A DNA stretch of 8,291 nucleotides. It comes from Chitinophagaceae bacterium. GTDB taxonomy: Bacteria; Bacteroidota; Bacteroidia; Chitinophagales; Chitinophagaceae. Shown here piece after piece: positions 1 to 8,291 of this stretch (its first letter is position 1; every line of letters begins with the position of its first letter). The notes beneath the pieces were generated by a model. The model made no database searches and was not told the origin of the DNA. It saw only the letters and a program-made list of their open reading frames with translations. Where the stretch lies: contig JAIEQT010000601.1 in assembly GCA_019747455.1 (NCBI GenBank), positions 1-8,291 on the forward strand, written 5' to 3'. The translations under genes and the position numbers were made by a program.

Positions 1-2536
1 AATTATTACTACTATTCTGATCGCCTGTTAAATTGGCTGTTACAGTTATTGTATAAGTGGTACCGGATACCGCGTTAAAAGGAGTTTGGAAAGTATAATT
101 ACCATTACTCTGCGCCGCAATACTGCCCGGATAAATAGCATTGATAGTTGCAACGGTAGTACTACCATTCATTACTGTAGCGGTTACAGGAATATTTGTT
201 TGTGTATTAGTTCCTGCGTTATAGAATGTAGCTGTAATATATTGCTGTGAATTAGAACAATCACCACCTTGTGGAGAAACAATGTTCGTAATAGCCATAT
301 CATTAGAAGGATTTACAATACGAACCCTGAAATCTTGCGTTTCTCCTTTGCCATAAGTGCCGCAAGCATTTACATCGCTGGCATTAGCAGCTTCTTGTAC
401 CACTACCCGCATAAGCGTAGTTGTACCAATAACAACACTAGCAGGAACAGCAATATTAGCACTAAAGTTTTGGGCAACAGAAGTTAAGGAGCCACTAACA
501 GCCACTTGTTCTGTACTTTCAAAAGTTCCATTGTTATTATAATCGATAAATACTTTTACAAATCTGTTATTAGTAGTGGCATCGCAGGTACTCAGTTTGA
601 TAGTAATTGGAGTACTTTGTAGTGGCTGTAAATCTGCTACTAAGGCCGTATTATCAGTATAAGTTTTACATCCGCTAGTGTTACCATAGTTAATAGTTGA
701 AAAACGAACGCTATCTATACGGGCACCACCGCCTCCTGATGAAGAGGCACAATATGCAGATCCGCCAACACCACTAATGATTAGTGCATAAGCTTGAGAA
801 CCACGAGCTAAAGTTCCCTTATGTGAAACGGTAATAGTATATGTTTGTCCGGGTATTGTACTATCCAATTGTACTTTCTCTACATTATCAGTAATATTAT
901 CGCCCCGTTGGGCAGCTATTGCGGGGTTACTCACATCCAATATCCAAGGAAAATAAGTACGAGAACCTTGCGTGATTCTAACATCTAAATCATTTACTAA
1001 TTTTTTTGTTCGATCGTTTAAATTAGTAGCTGCTGTTGTATTGACACTTGCTACCTGGTCGGTCCAGCAGATAGTTGCAGATAATGGCACCCTACCTGTT
1101 GCTACAACGGTGCGTGTAAAACTAGCACCATTTGCGAGATTATCTTCAAATAGCAAATCGGAGCTTGTATTTGCATTATTGCTACTCACAGCATTAGTTA
1201 AAACGGATGCAGCTCTTTGTACGTTTAGTAGGCCCCAACCGAATTGATAATCCGGCCCTGGTGTGCTGCCAGCTTCGTCTGTTGTATGAATAGCTAATCC
1301 TTTCAATGTAGAAGATCGCATGAAGGCCCCTGTTTTTAAACGATTATAATACTCTTGGAGAAGTACTAAAGATCCGGTGGCATTAGGTGCCGACATAGAA
1401 GTACCGCTTAATGTAGCATAGGAAGTGGTTGAATTAGAGCTTGTGGAAGTTACGCTCACACCGTCTGCCACTAAATCTGGCTTAATACGCCCATCATCTG
1501 TGGGGCCCCACGCACTAAAAGAACTCATCACTACATCTCCTGTTTTGTTCCAACCACCGGGTATGCCATTTACAGCACCAACTGTTAAGTTATTCTTTGC
1601 AACACCATACCCTGAAATAATATCATAACTGTCGTTGCTACTTATACCGGAAGGTCTGTTACCAGCGTTAACAAAATTAAAACTAGCGTCATAACGCCAA
1701 TAGTTTTCTCCTACAGCTGGCCCATTATTATTTCTATCATTTCCTGCACTGGATACAATAAGGTAATTAGGGGCATTGTATGCGATAGAATCAATTCTCT
1801 GTGCATCTCTACTATAGTACCCATATCTATAATCTTCGTTTTCACCGGGGCGGCCATAAAACTGCCATCTGTTTTGAGCTGTATTAAAATCCCATCCGGC
1901 AACTAATCCATAAGAATGATTTGATAAGAGTAGGCCGGATGCAGCTTCAGTGGTCATCTCTGATAAATCATTTTGGTATTCATAAGCAATGATGTTAGGA
2001 ATTCCAAATGCCATTCCCTTAGCGATAGGATTGACACCCGAAGCTATCATGGTTCCTGTTACATGGGTAGCATGATTGAATCCTGACCCTCCTGAAAAAT
2101 TATCCTTCTGGTTAATACGTGATCCGAATTCAACATGGGTAGACAAAGGAGCGCCATCAAATTCCCAAATACCTAATTTATTTTGCATACTGGCACTACT
2201 GCCTGATAAGTTTAAGCCACTTGCACCACCGTTCCATAAAGCACTGGCTCTTGTTGTAGCTGCAGCAATGGTGTTATTATCTGCTTTTATATATTTGGGA
2301 AACCCAAATTCGTCAACGCCCATTAATTTAGCTGAGCCACCATTGGGAAGTTTCATTTCTATATCCCATTTTTTCTCCTTAGCCAGAGAAAGAGCACGAG
2401 CATAGTTGAGCTGTTGTTCCAATTTTAAATATTGAGAAGATAGCTTAAGAACGCGTTCATTAGTAGTTACTTGTGCCACTATGGCTGTGCTAAAAAAAAG
2501 CACTGTTAAAACTGATAGAGTAACCCTTTTCGTCAT
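1..2536 (-). CDS. Secreted S8 (subtilisin/KP-43-like) serine protease with GEVED and CARDB-like domains, 3' end outside window
   Basis: The minus-strand frame is open from ATG at 2536-2534 to the left edge: 845 residues, with the C-terminus cut off. Residues 1-21 form a Sec signal peptide (MTKRV, then a hydrophobic stretch ending IVAQ). About 22-115 looks like a short N-terminal pro-region. The peptidase domain (about 118-450) has a full triad: Asp127 in WEFDGAP, His155 in NHATHVTGTM and Ser380 in SGTSMSAP, with the oxyanion Asn266 in SSAGND. Asp127 lies seven residues before His134, the usual subtilisin spacing. Residues 460-590 resemble the beta-barrel that follows the catalytic domain in KP-43-type subtilases (ATICWTD, LVNDLDVRI, GDNITDNVEKV). 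Residues 595-741 are a GEVED domain (FIDYNNNGTFE; GETQDFRVRI in place of GEVEDY). Residues 746-845 are a CARDB/Ig-like repeat ending GDQNSSNN. It probably degrades extracellular protein. A type IX secretion C-terminal signal beyond the edge is inferred, not seen. Confidence 0.93.
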   Translation of the reverse strand, partial: MTKRVTLSVLTVLFFSTAIVAQVTTNERVLKLSSQYLKLEQQLNYARALSLAKEKKWDIEMKLPNGGSAKLMGVDEFGFPKYIKADNNTIAAATTRASALWNGGASGLNLSGSSASMQNKLGIWEFDGAPLSTHVEFGSRINQKDNFSGGSGFNHATHVTGTMIASGVNPIAKGMAFGIPNIIAYEYQNDLSEMTTEAASGLLLSNHSYGLVAGWDFNTAQNRWQFYGRPGENEDYRYGYYSRDAQRIDSIAYNAPNYLIVSSAGNDRNNNGPAVGENYWRYDASFNFVNAGNRPSGISSNDSYDIISGYGVAKNNLTVGAVNGIPGGWNKTGDVVMSSFSAWGPTDDGRIKPDLVADGVSVTSTSSNSTTSYATLSGTSMSAPNATGSLVLLQEYYNRLKTGAFMRSSTLKGLAIHTTDEAGSTPGPDYQFGWGLLNVQRAASVLTNAVSSNNANTSSDLLFEDNLANGASFTRTVVATGRVPLSATICWTDQVASVNTTAATNLNDRTKKLVNDLDVRITQGSRTYFPWILDVSNPAIAAQRGDNITDNVEKVQLDSTIPGQTYTITVSHKGTLARGSQAYALIISGVGGSAYCASSSGGGGARIDSVRFSTINYGNTSGCKTYTDNTALVADLQPLQSTPITIKLSTCDATTNNRFVKVFIDYNNNGTFESTEQVAVSGSLTSVAQNFSANIAVPASVVIGTTTLMRVVVQEAANASDVNACGTYGKGETQDFRVRIVNPSNDMAITNIVSPQGGDCSNSQQYITATFYNAGTNTQTNIPVTATVMNGSTTVATINAIYPGSIAAQSNGNYTFQTPFNAVSGTTYTITVTANLTGDQNSSNN

Positions 2537-2620
2537 ATGGAATATTTTTTTTTCGGCATCTTAGCCAAAAGCTATGAAATTGGCTTTAAATTTAGATACT
2601 TTAGTCCTTTAAAATGTAGT
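2537..2620. promoter_or_regulatory. Compact divergent control region between the protease and lipoprotein genes
   Basis: These 84 bases must hold the promoters for both divergent genes. On the minus strand, TAGCTTTTG (2574-2566) is one base off the Bacteroidota -7 consensus TAnnTTTG. It lies about 30 bases before the protease ATG and is followed by an A-rich leader, as is usual in this phylum. On the plus strand, TACTTTAG (2597-2604), also a one-mismatch -7 candidate, lies 16 bases before the lipoprotein ATG at 2621. No convincing -33 TTTG was found for either, so the promoter calls are tentative. ATG at 2614 followed directly by TAG at 2617 forms a start-stop pair just ahead of the lipoprotein start. 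Confidence 0.35.
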
Positions 2621-3085
2621 ATGCGGTTGATTCTTTTTTTATTTATTAGTATTTTTTTTGTGCTCCTATCCTGTAAATCCACAAAAACAAGGCGGTCATC
2701 GGTACTTTCTCAGGGTATAACAGGAATTGTTGAACAAATTTCGGGTAACCAAATGCCACGCATTGGACAAGAGCCTACCAAACCCCGACCTTTCCCAACC
2801 ACTGTTTTCTTTTATACTCCAACCGATATTACACAGGTACAACGCGTTGGTGAAACCCCTATATATACGAGTATATTCACCAAATTGATTGCTACGGCTG
2901 AAACCGATAGTGTAGGCAGGTTTACGGCTAGCTTACCAGTGGGCAGATATTCTGTTTTTGTTCAGGTAGAGAAGAAATTTTTTGCTAATAATTTCGACAT
3001 CCGAAATAATATTTCACTCATAACGGTGGAGGAAAATAAAGTAGCCGATATTAAGATTTTAGTAAATCAGAAGGCCACAAATTAA
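2621..3085 (+). CDS. Small lipoprotein with carboxypeptidase-regulatory-like domain
   Basis: This is a 154-residue protein when started at ATG 2621. That start gives a clean type II signal peptide: MRLILFLF, a hydrophobic core, then the lipobox LLSC with Cys18 as the lipidated residue. The same frame is open back to an ATG at 2537, but that adds 28 residues of mixed character before the signal and abuts the opposite gene's start codon, so I reject it. After Cys18 come KSTKTRRSS, with no run of acidic residues like the Bacteroidota surface-export signal, so a periplasmic face is more likely than the cell surface (inference). Residues 31-150 look like a transthyretin-like/carboxypeptidase-regulatory beta-sandwich: GITGIVEQISGNQMP at the start, then TDSVGRFTASLPVGRYSVFV, then VADIKILV. 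Bacteroidota carry many such small lipoproteins of unknown role. No catalytic residues are evident. mfd follows within 40 bases, so some co-transcription is possible. Confidence 0.8.
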   Translation: MRLILFLFISIFFVLLSCKSTKTRRSSVLSQGITGIVEQISGNQMPRIGQEPTKPRPFPTTVFFYTPTDITQVQRVGETPIYTSIFTKLIATAETDSVGRFTASLPVGRYSVFVQVEKKFFANNFDIRNNISLITVEENKVADIKILVNQKATN

Positions 3086-3088
3086 TTG

Positions 3089-3110
3089 TATCTTCGCCGC
3101 CCCGAAAGGG
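3089..3110 (+). promoter_or_regulatory. Candidate mfd promoter -7 element and leader with small GNRA-type hairpin
   Basis: TATCTTCG at 3089-3096 differs by one base from the Bacteroidota -7 element TAnnTTTG and lies in the gap between the lipoprotein stop and mfd. No good -33 TTTG was seen at the expected distance. Next comes CCC-GAAA-GGG (3101-3110), which could fold as a 3-bp stem with a GAAA tetraloop. Its purine-rich 3' half (GAAAGGG, 3104-3110) is also the only Shine-Dalgarno-like stretch, nine bases before the ATG at 3120. Function is inferred from sequence alone. Confidence 0.35.
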
Positions 3111-3119
3111 ATGGTGATT

Positions 3120-6100
3120 ATGAACTTGGAGCATTTATTGGAGCAGTATCAACAAACACCCCTGCTTTTACAGTTGGTGAACAGGCTCTCCTATGCCGAT
3201 AAGCAGCATATATATCTTAAAAATGCCCAGGGAAGTGCGGCGGAATTTTTTGTAAGTGCGGTATTCTCTCATCCCGAATCCCAAGGGCTTAATCATCTCA
3301 TCATATTGAACGACGCAGAAGAAGCTGCCTATTTTCATAACACGGTAGAGAATCTAACTAGTGCATTAGATTTATTTTACTTTCCTTCTTCCTTTAAGAA
3401 CAGAAAAAATTTCCGTCTTCTTAATCCCTCTCATGTAATGCTTCGTACAGAAGCACTTACAAAATTGGCTCAAGGAGGTAATAAGAAAATTATCATTACG
3501 TATCCAGAAGCCGTTTTCGAAAAAGTAATTTTGCCAACAACACTCAGCAATAATATCATTACCATTAAAACCAATGATACCATTAACCCTGATAGTTTAA
3601 TGGAGCTATTTGTAATGTATGGTTTTGAAAGAACTGATTTTGTATATGAACCCGGACAGTTTGCCCTTCGTGGTGGTATTCTTGATATTTATTCTTTTGG
3701 TAATGAAAAACCTTATCGGGTTGAATTATTTGGTAATGAAGTAGATAGTATTCGCATTTTTGATCCGGAATCTCAATTGAGTGAGCGTAAATTATTGCAG
3801 GTTACTATAATCCCCAATGTAGAGCGGTTGCCGGAAACTTCTGGCGATACTGAAAAAACTTCCTTATTAGAGTTCGTTCCTGAGAATACTGTTATTTGGT
3901 TGAAAGATTGGGATGTAATTGAAGAAAAAATAAAGTCACAAGAAGAGGATTTTGAAGGCTTTTTATCTCTTATAAATGATGGTCATTTCAATAAACAAGA
4001 AGAAGATGAAGATATACATGTGCTCAAACAAGTAAGTTGGCAAGACTTTATAAAAGCGGGTGCTATAACGCAACTACTAAAGCAAAGAATATTAGTAGAG
4101 TTTGGCTACAAACCTTATTTCGCCACTAGTGAAATCGAATTAAATACAAAGCCACAACCCGCATTTAACCGCCAGTTCGATTTATTGATCAAAGATCTTA
4201 AAGCCCATGAGGGAGCAGGGTATAGCATTTATATCTTTGCAGAGCAAGTAAAGCAATTGGAACGCTTGCACAGCATTTTTAATGATCTACAAACGGATAT
4301 TCAGTTTGTTCCGGTTGGTACGGGTATTCATGAAGGATTCATCGATCATACCCTAAAAATCGTTTGCTATACAGATCACCAAATATTTCAACGGTATCAT
4401 AAGTATAAAGTAAAACAAGCGTATAATAAAAATAAAGCACTTACGCTAAAAACACTTCGTGATTTACAGCCGGGTGATTATGTTACACATATCGATCATG
4501 GCGTTGGTACATATAGTGGTTTGCAAAAATTGGAAGTCAACGGTAAAATTCAAGAGGCCGTTAGAATCATTTACAAAGACAGCGATATTCTCTATGTTAA
4601 TATTAATTCGCTGCATAAAATTTCGAAATATACAGGTAAGGAAGGAACGGTTCCGAAAATTAATAAATTAGGAAGCGATGTTTGGGTAAAATTGAAAGAG
4701 AAAACAAAAGCTAAAGTAAAAGAAATTGCTTTTGATCTGATTAAGTTATACGCACAACGTAAGTCGCAGCAAGGCTTTGCACATATGCCTGATACTTATC
4801 TACAAACTGAGTTGGAAGCTTCTTTTATTTATGAGGATACGCCGGATCAAAGTAAAGCAACAGCCGATGTGAAGAAAGATATGGAGAGTGAATCACCTAT
4901 GGATAGACTAGTATGTGGAGACGTTGGTTTTGGAAAAACAGAAATTGCTGTTCGCGCTGCATTTAAATCGGTAACCGATGGCAAACAGGCTGCGATATTG
5001 GTGCCCACTACTATTCTTGCTTTTCAGCACTATAAAACATTTAAAGATCGATTGAAAGATTTCCCGGTTACGGTAGATTATGTGAATCGTTTTAAGTCTT
5101 CAAAAGAAAAAAAAGAGACACTGCAAAAATTGAGTGAAGGTAAAATTGATATCATTGTTGGCACTCACGGTTTACTAGGTAAGGAAGTAAAGTTTAAAGA
5201 TCTGGGCATCATGATCATTGATGAAGAACAGAAATTCGGGGTGGCTCATAAAGAGAAATTGAAAACACTCAAAACAAATGTAGATTGCTTAACACTAACG
5301 GCTACACCCATTCCAAGAACCCTGCAGTTTAGTTTAATGGGAGCCCGCGATTTAAGCATTATCAACACGCCCCCGCCTAACCGCCAACCAATTCAAACCG
5401 AGGTGCATGTTTTTAATGATGATTTTATTAGAGAAGCTATTTATTATGAGACTGAAAGAGGTGGACAAGTATTCTTTATTCACAACAGGGTACTTGGTTT
5501 ATCGGAAATGAGTACGTTGATTAAAGGTCTTTGCCCAGATTTGAGTGTGGGTTTTGCACATGGGCAATTGGAGGGGCATGAGTTAGAAGAACGGATCCTT
5601 GATTTTATCGACAAAAAATATGATGTATTAGTTTGCACTAATATTGTAGAAAGCGGGGTAGATATCCCTAATGTGAATACCATTATTGTAAACAATGCAC
5701 ATCAATTTGGGTTGAGTGATTTACACCAGCTTAGGGGTAGGGTAGGAAGAAGTAATCGAAAAGCGTTTTGTTATTTATTAGGGCCGCCTATGAGTACATT
5801 ACCTACTGATGCCAGAAAGCGATTGCAAGCACTAGAACAGTTTAGCGATTTAGGAAGTGGTTTTCAAATTGCGATGCGCGATTTAGATATACGAGGAGCT
5901 GGGAATTTATTAGGTGGTGAGCAAAGTGGCTTCATGGCTGAGATTGGATTTGAAATGTATCAGAAAATTTTGGAAGAAGCTATTAGAGAGTTGAAGCGTA
6001 CCTCATTCAAGGAGTTATTCAAAGAAGAAATTAGCAAACAGGATGATTTTGTAAGTGATTGTACTATTGATACTGATTTAGAGATACTTATCCCCGATGC

Positions 6101-6518
6101 TTATGTAGAAAGCATTTCTGAAAGATTATCGTTATATACTAAGTTAGATAATTGTGAAGATGAAAAAGAACTTACTGCTTTTCATACGTCTATGATCGAC
6201 AGATTTGGACCTATGCCGGCAGCGGTAGAAGATCTATTTATCACAGTGCGTTGCAGATGGCTAGCAGTTGATCTCGGCTTTGAGAAAATGACATTGAAAG
6301 ACGAAACCCTTCGTTGTTATTTTATCAATCGACCCGATTCTCCTTATTTTGAGTCGGATCTTTTTAAACGGGTTTTAGCATATTTACAAACCGGTACCAA
6401 TAAAGCCCGACTTAAACAAACCGGTAAAATGTTTTTACTGGTAGTGGATGATATTAAATCTATGGAATCGATGTATCGATTTTTGGAGTTGATGCATAAA
6501 GAAGTGGTAGGGAAATAA
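3120..6518 (+). CDS. mfd: Transcription-repair coupling factor Mfd
   Basis: Mfd is an ATP-driven DNA translocase that binds RNA polymerase stalled at template-strand damage, pushes it off and recruits UvrA for nucleotide excision repair. At 1132 residues it is full length for the family (E. coli about 1148). Numbered from ATG 3120, the order is: UvrB-like N-terminal module about 1-330, including GQFALRGGILDI (179-190); RNA-polymerase-interacting CarD-like domain about 448-505 (PGDYVTHIDHGVGTYSG); Walker A GDVGFGKT (600-607); DEEQ box (701-704); motif III TATPIPRTL (727-735); motif V TNIVESGVDIPN (840-851); motif VI QLRGRVGR (870-877); translocation motif RDLDIRGAGNLLGGEQSG (920-937); C-terminal autoinhibitory TRCF domain from about 980. 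All helicase motifs are intact. An in-frame ATG at 3111 would add MVI; I prefer 3120 because GAAAGGG lies nine bases ahead of it and the family usually begins close to this point. A strong hairpin follows the stop codon directly. Confidence 0.97.
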   Translation: MNLEHLLEQYQQTPLLLQLVNRLSYADKQHIYLKNAQGSAAEFFVSAVFSHPESQGLNHLIILNDAEEAAYFHNTVENLTSALDLFYFPSSFKNRKNFRLLNPSHVMLRTEALTKLAQGGNKKIIITYPEAVFEKVILPTTLSNNIITIKTNDTINPDSLMELFVMYGFERTDFVYEPGQFALRGGILDIYSFGNEKPYRVELFGNEVDSIRIFDPESQLSERKLLQVTIIPNVERLPETSGDTEKTSLLEFVPENTVIWLKDWDVIEEKIKSQEEDFEGFLSLINDGHFNKQEEDEDIHVLKQVSWQDFIKAGAITQLLKQRILVEFGYKPYFATSEIELNTKPQPAFNRQFDLLIKDLKAHEGAGYSIYIFAEQVKQLERLHSIFNDLQTDIQFVPVGTGIHEGFIDHTLKIVCYTDHQIFQRYHKYKVKQAYNKNKALTLKTLRDLQPGDYVTHIDHGVGTYSGLQKLEVNGKIQEAVRIIYKDSDILYVNINSLHKISKYTGKEGTVPKINKLGSDVWVKLKEKTKAKVKEIAFDLIKLYAQRKSQQGFAHMPDTYLQTELEASFIYEDTPDQSKATADVKKDMESESPMDRLVCGDVGFGKTEIAVRAAFKSVTDGKQAAILVPTTILAFQHYKTFKDRLKDFPVTVDYVNRFKSSKEKKETLQKLSEGKIDIIVGTHGLLGKEVKFKDLGIMIIDEEQKFGVAHKEKLKTLKTNVDCLTLTATPIPRTLQFSLMGARDLSIINTPPPNRQPIQTEVHVFNDDFIREAIYYETERGGQVFFIHNRVLGLSEMSTLIKGLCPDLSVGFAHGQLEGHELEERILDFIDKKYDVLVCTNIVESGVDIPNVNTIIVNNAHQFGLSDLHQLRGRVGRSNRKAFCYLLGPPMSTLPTDARKRLQALEQFSDLGSGFQIAMRDLDIRGAGNLLGGEQSGFMAEIGFEMYQKILEEAIRELKRTSFKELFKEEISKQDDFVSDCTIDTDLEILIPDAYVESISERLSLYTKLDNCEDEKELTAFHTSMIDRFGPMPAAVEDLFITVRCRWLAVDLGFEKMTLKDETLRCYFINRPDSPYFESDLFKRVLAYLQTGTNKARLKQTGKMFLLVVDDIKSMESMYRFLELMHKEVVGK

Positions 6519-6549
6519 AAAAACCATCAGGGTTTCTGATGGTTTTTTT
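6517..6549. terminator. Bidirectional intrinsic terminator shared by mfd and the convergent small gene
   Basis: This is an inverted repeat. Seven A plus CCATCAG (6517-6530) pairs with CTGATGG plus seven T (6536-6549) around a five-base loop GGTTT, a 14-bp stem. Read on the plus strand it ends in a T tract directly after the mfd stop, whose last two bases lie within the repeat. Read on the minus strand it also ends in a T tract, 11 bases after the stop of the small gene at 6561. The symmetry is as expected for a rho-independent terminator serving two convergent genes. Confidence 0.9.
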
Positions 6550-6560
6550 ATTTCTTTTAT

Positions 6561-6767
6561 TTAGAATCCTTTTTTGGCAACGCCATCGGCAATAGCCTGT
6601 AGTGCTTTGGCTCCACTTAGGATAGCCGCCATTTTGTTGCCTTTTCCATCGTGCCCGCCGGCCATATAGCCGCCTTTTGCAGTTTTTGTTATCACAGCAT
6701 CGTGCATCGGAACATTTTTTTCCTTTGTTTTAAGGCAGTATGCTTTAATCATTTTTGAAGTGTCCAT
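6561..6767 (-). CDS. Small basic protein, 68 aa, resembling a DUF5679-type zinc ribbon with cysteines lost
   Basis: The 68-residue product has no signal peptide or membrane segment and many Lys and Gly residues, so it is probably cytosolic. I do not know its function. Residues 9-46 run AYCLKTKEKNVPMHDAV, then a Gly-rich GGYMAGGHDGKGNKM. The order (AYCxK near the start, a central Met, then a G-x-KM end) recalls small DUF5679 zinc-ribbon proteins, which typically read AYCVKCK...GxCPxCGxKM. Here only Cys11 remains, and the other three expected cysteine positions are Thr or other residues, so a tetra-Cys zinc site is not possible. The tail (AAILSGAKALQAIADGVAKKGF) looks like an amphipathic helix. 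The start at 6767 has an A-rich leader (TTAAAAAATTCAACC) typical of Bacteroidota; Met6 is an alternative. The gene lies 66 bases downstream of gyrB on the same strand, so read-through transcription is possible, and a dedicated terminator follows it. The family link is from memory and tentative; the coding call is firmer because of the clean ends and terminator. Confidence 0.75.
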   Translation of the reverse strand: MDTSKMIKAYCLKTKEKNVPMHDAVITKTAKGGYMAGGHDGKGNKMAAILSGAKALQAIADGVAKKGF

Positions 6768-6833
6768 GGTTGAATTTTTTAATAGGTTAAGTAAGGGTTA
6801 CATCTAAAGTTATGCTTTTTTTGGTATATCGGC

Positions 6834-8291
<1,458 letters not shown>

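Noticed and set aside
1711..1902. Minus-strand 63-residue frame inside the protease gene
   Set aside because: It overlaps the peptidase domain in another frame and has no support of its own.
269..2405. Short plus-strand frames (for example 269-487, 357-542, 972-1247, 1425-1628, 2076-2405)
   Set aside because: They lie antisense within the protease gene, have no recognisable domains and read as low-complexity shadows of its codons.
1..2536. Possible frameshift or pseudogene in the protease, suspected because several short open frames occur on the plus strand here
   Set aside because: Translating the minus strand from 2536 gives 845 residues with no stop, in register with the window edge, and all catalytic motifs intact.
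2537..2620. N-terminal extension of the lipoprotein to ATG 2537
   Set aside because: It would bury the signal peptide and lipobox behind 28 residues and abut the divergent gene's start codon.
4459..4671. Plus-strand 70-residue frame within mfd
   Set aside because: It is an out-of-frame shadow over the RNA-polymerase-interacting domain of Mfd.
5480..5695. Minus-strand 71-residue frame within mfd
   Set aside because: It is antisense to the conserved helicase region, with no motif or initiation signal.
6768..6833. Terminator or dedicated promoter between gyrB and the small gene
   Set aside because: Only a 4-bp AAAG/CTTT stem and a one-mismatch -7 candidate (TAACTTTA, minus strand) were found, too weak to call either.

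Overview
The window looks like chromosomal DNA of a member of the Bacteroidota, most likely the Chitinophagaceae or a close relative. The reasons are a secreted subtilase carrying a GEVED domain and a CARDB-like beta-sandwich, a lipoprotein with a carboxypeptidase-regulatory-like fold, A-rich leaders without strong Shine-Dalgarno sites, near matches to the Bacteroidota -7 element (TAnnTTTG), and Mfd and GyrB of non-proteobacterial type. The taxonomic call is inference from these traits, not from a search.

Layout. Positions 1-2536 (minus) hold 845 residues of a large secreted S8 (subtilisin/KP-43-like) protease whose C-terminus lies beyond the left edge. It diverges, across a very short control region, from a small lipoprotein gene (2621-3085, plus). 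This is followed after about 30 bases by mfd (3120-6518, plus), the transcription-repair coupling factor. A 14-bp hairpin with A/T tracts on both sides (6517-6549) ends mfd and, read the other way, a convergent 68-residue protein gene (6561-6767, minus). Upstream of that small gene, on the same strand and 66 bases away, lies gyrB (6834-8291, minus), whose first ~165 codons are beyond the right edge. No stretch over 300 bases lacks a gene. I saw no tRNA, rRNA, CRISPR array, insertion sequence or phage gene.

How the genes relate. Mfd and GyrB are housekeeping proteins that both act on DNA during transcription (removal of stalled RNA polymerase, and relief of positive supercoils), but nothing shows a shared operon. 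The protease and lipoprotein are envelope or secreted products that share an intergenic region. I found no clear undescribed system. The item most worth a second look is the 68-residue protein, which resembles small zinc-ribbon (DUF5679-like) proteins but keeps only one of the expected cysteines.
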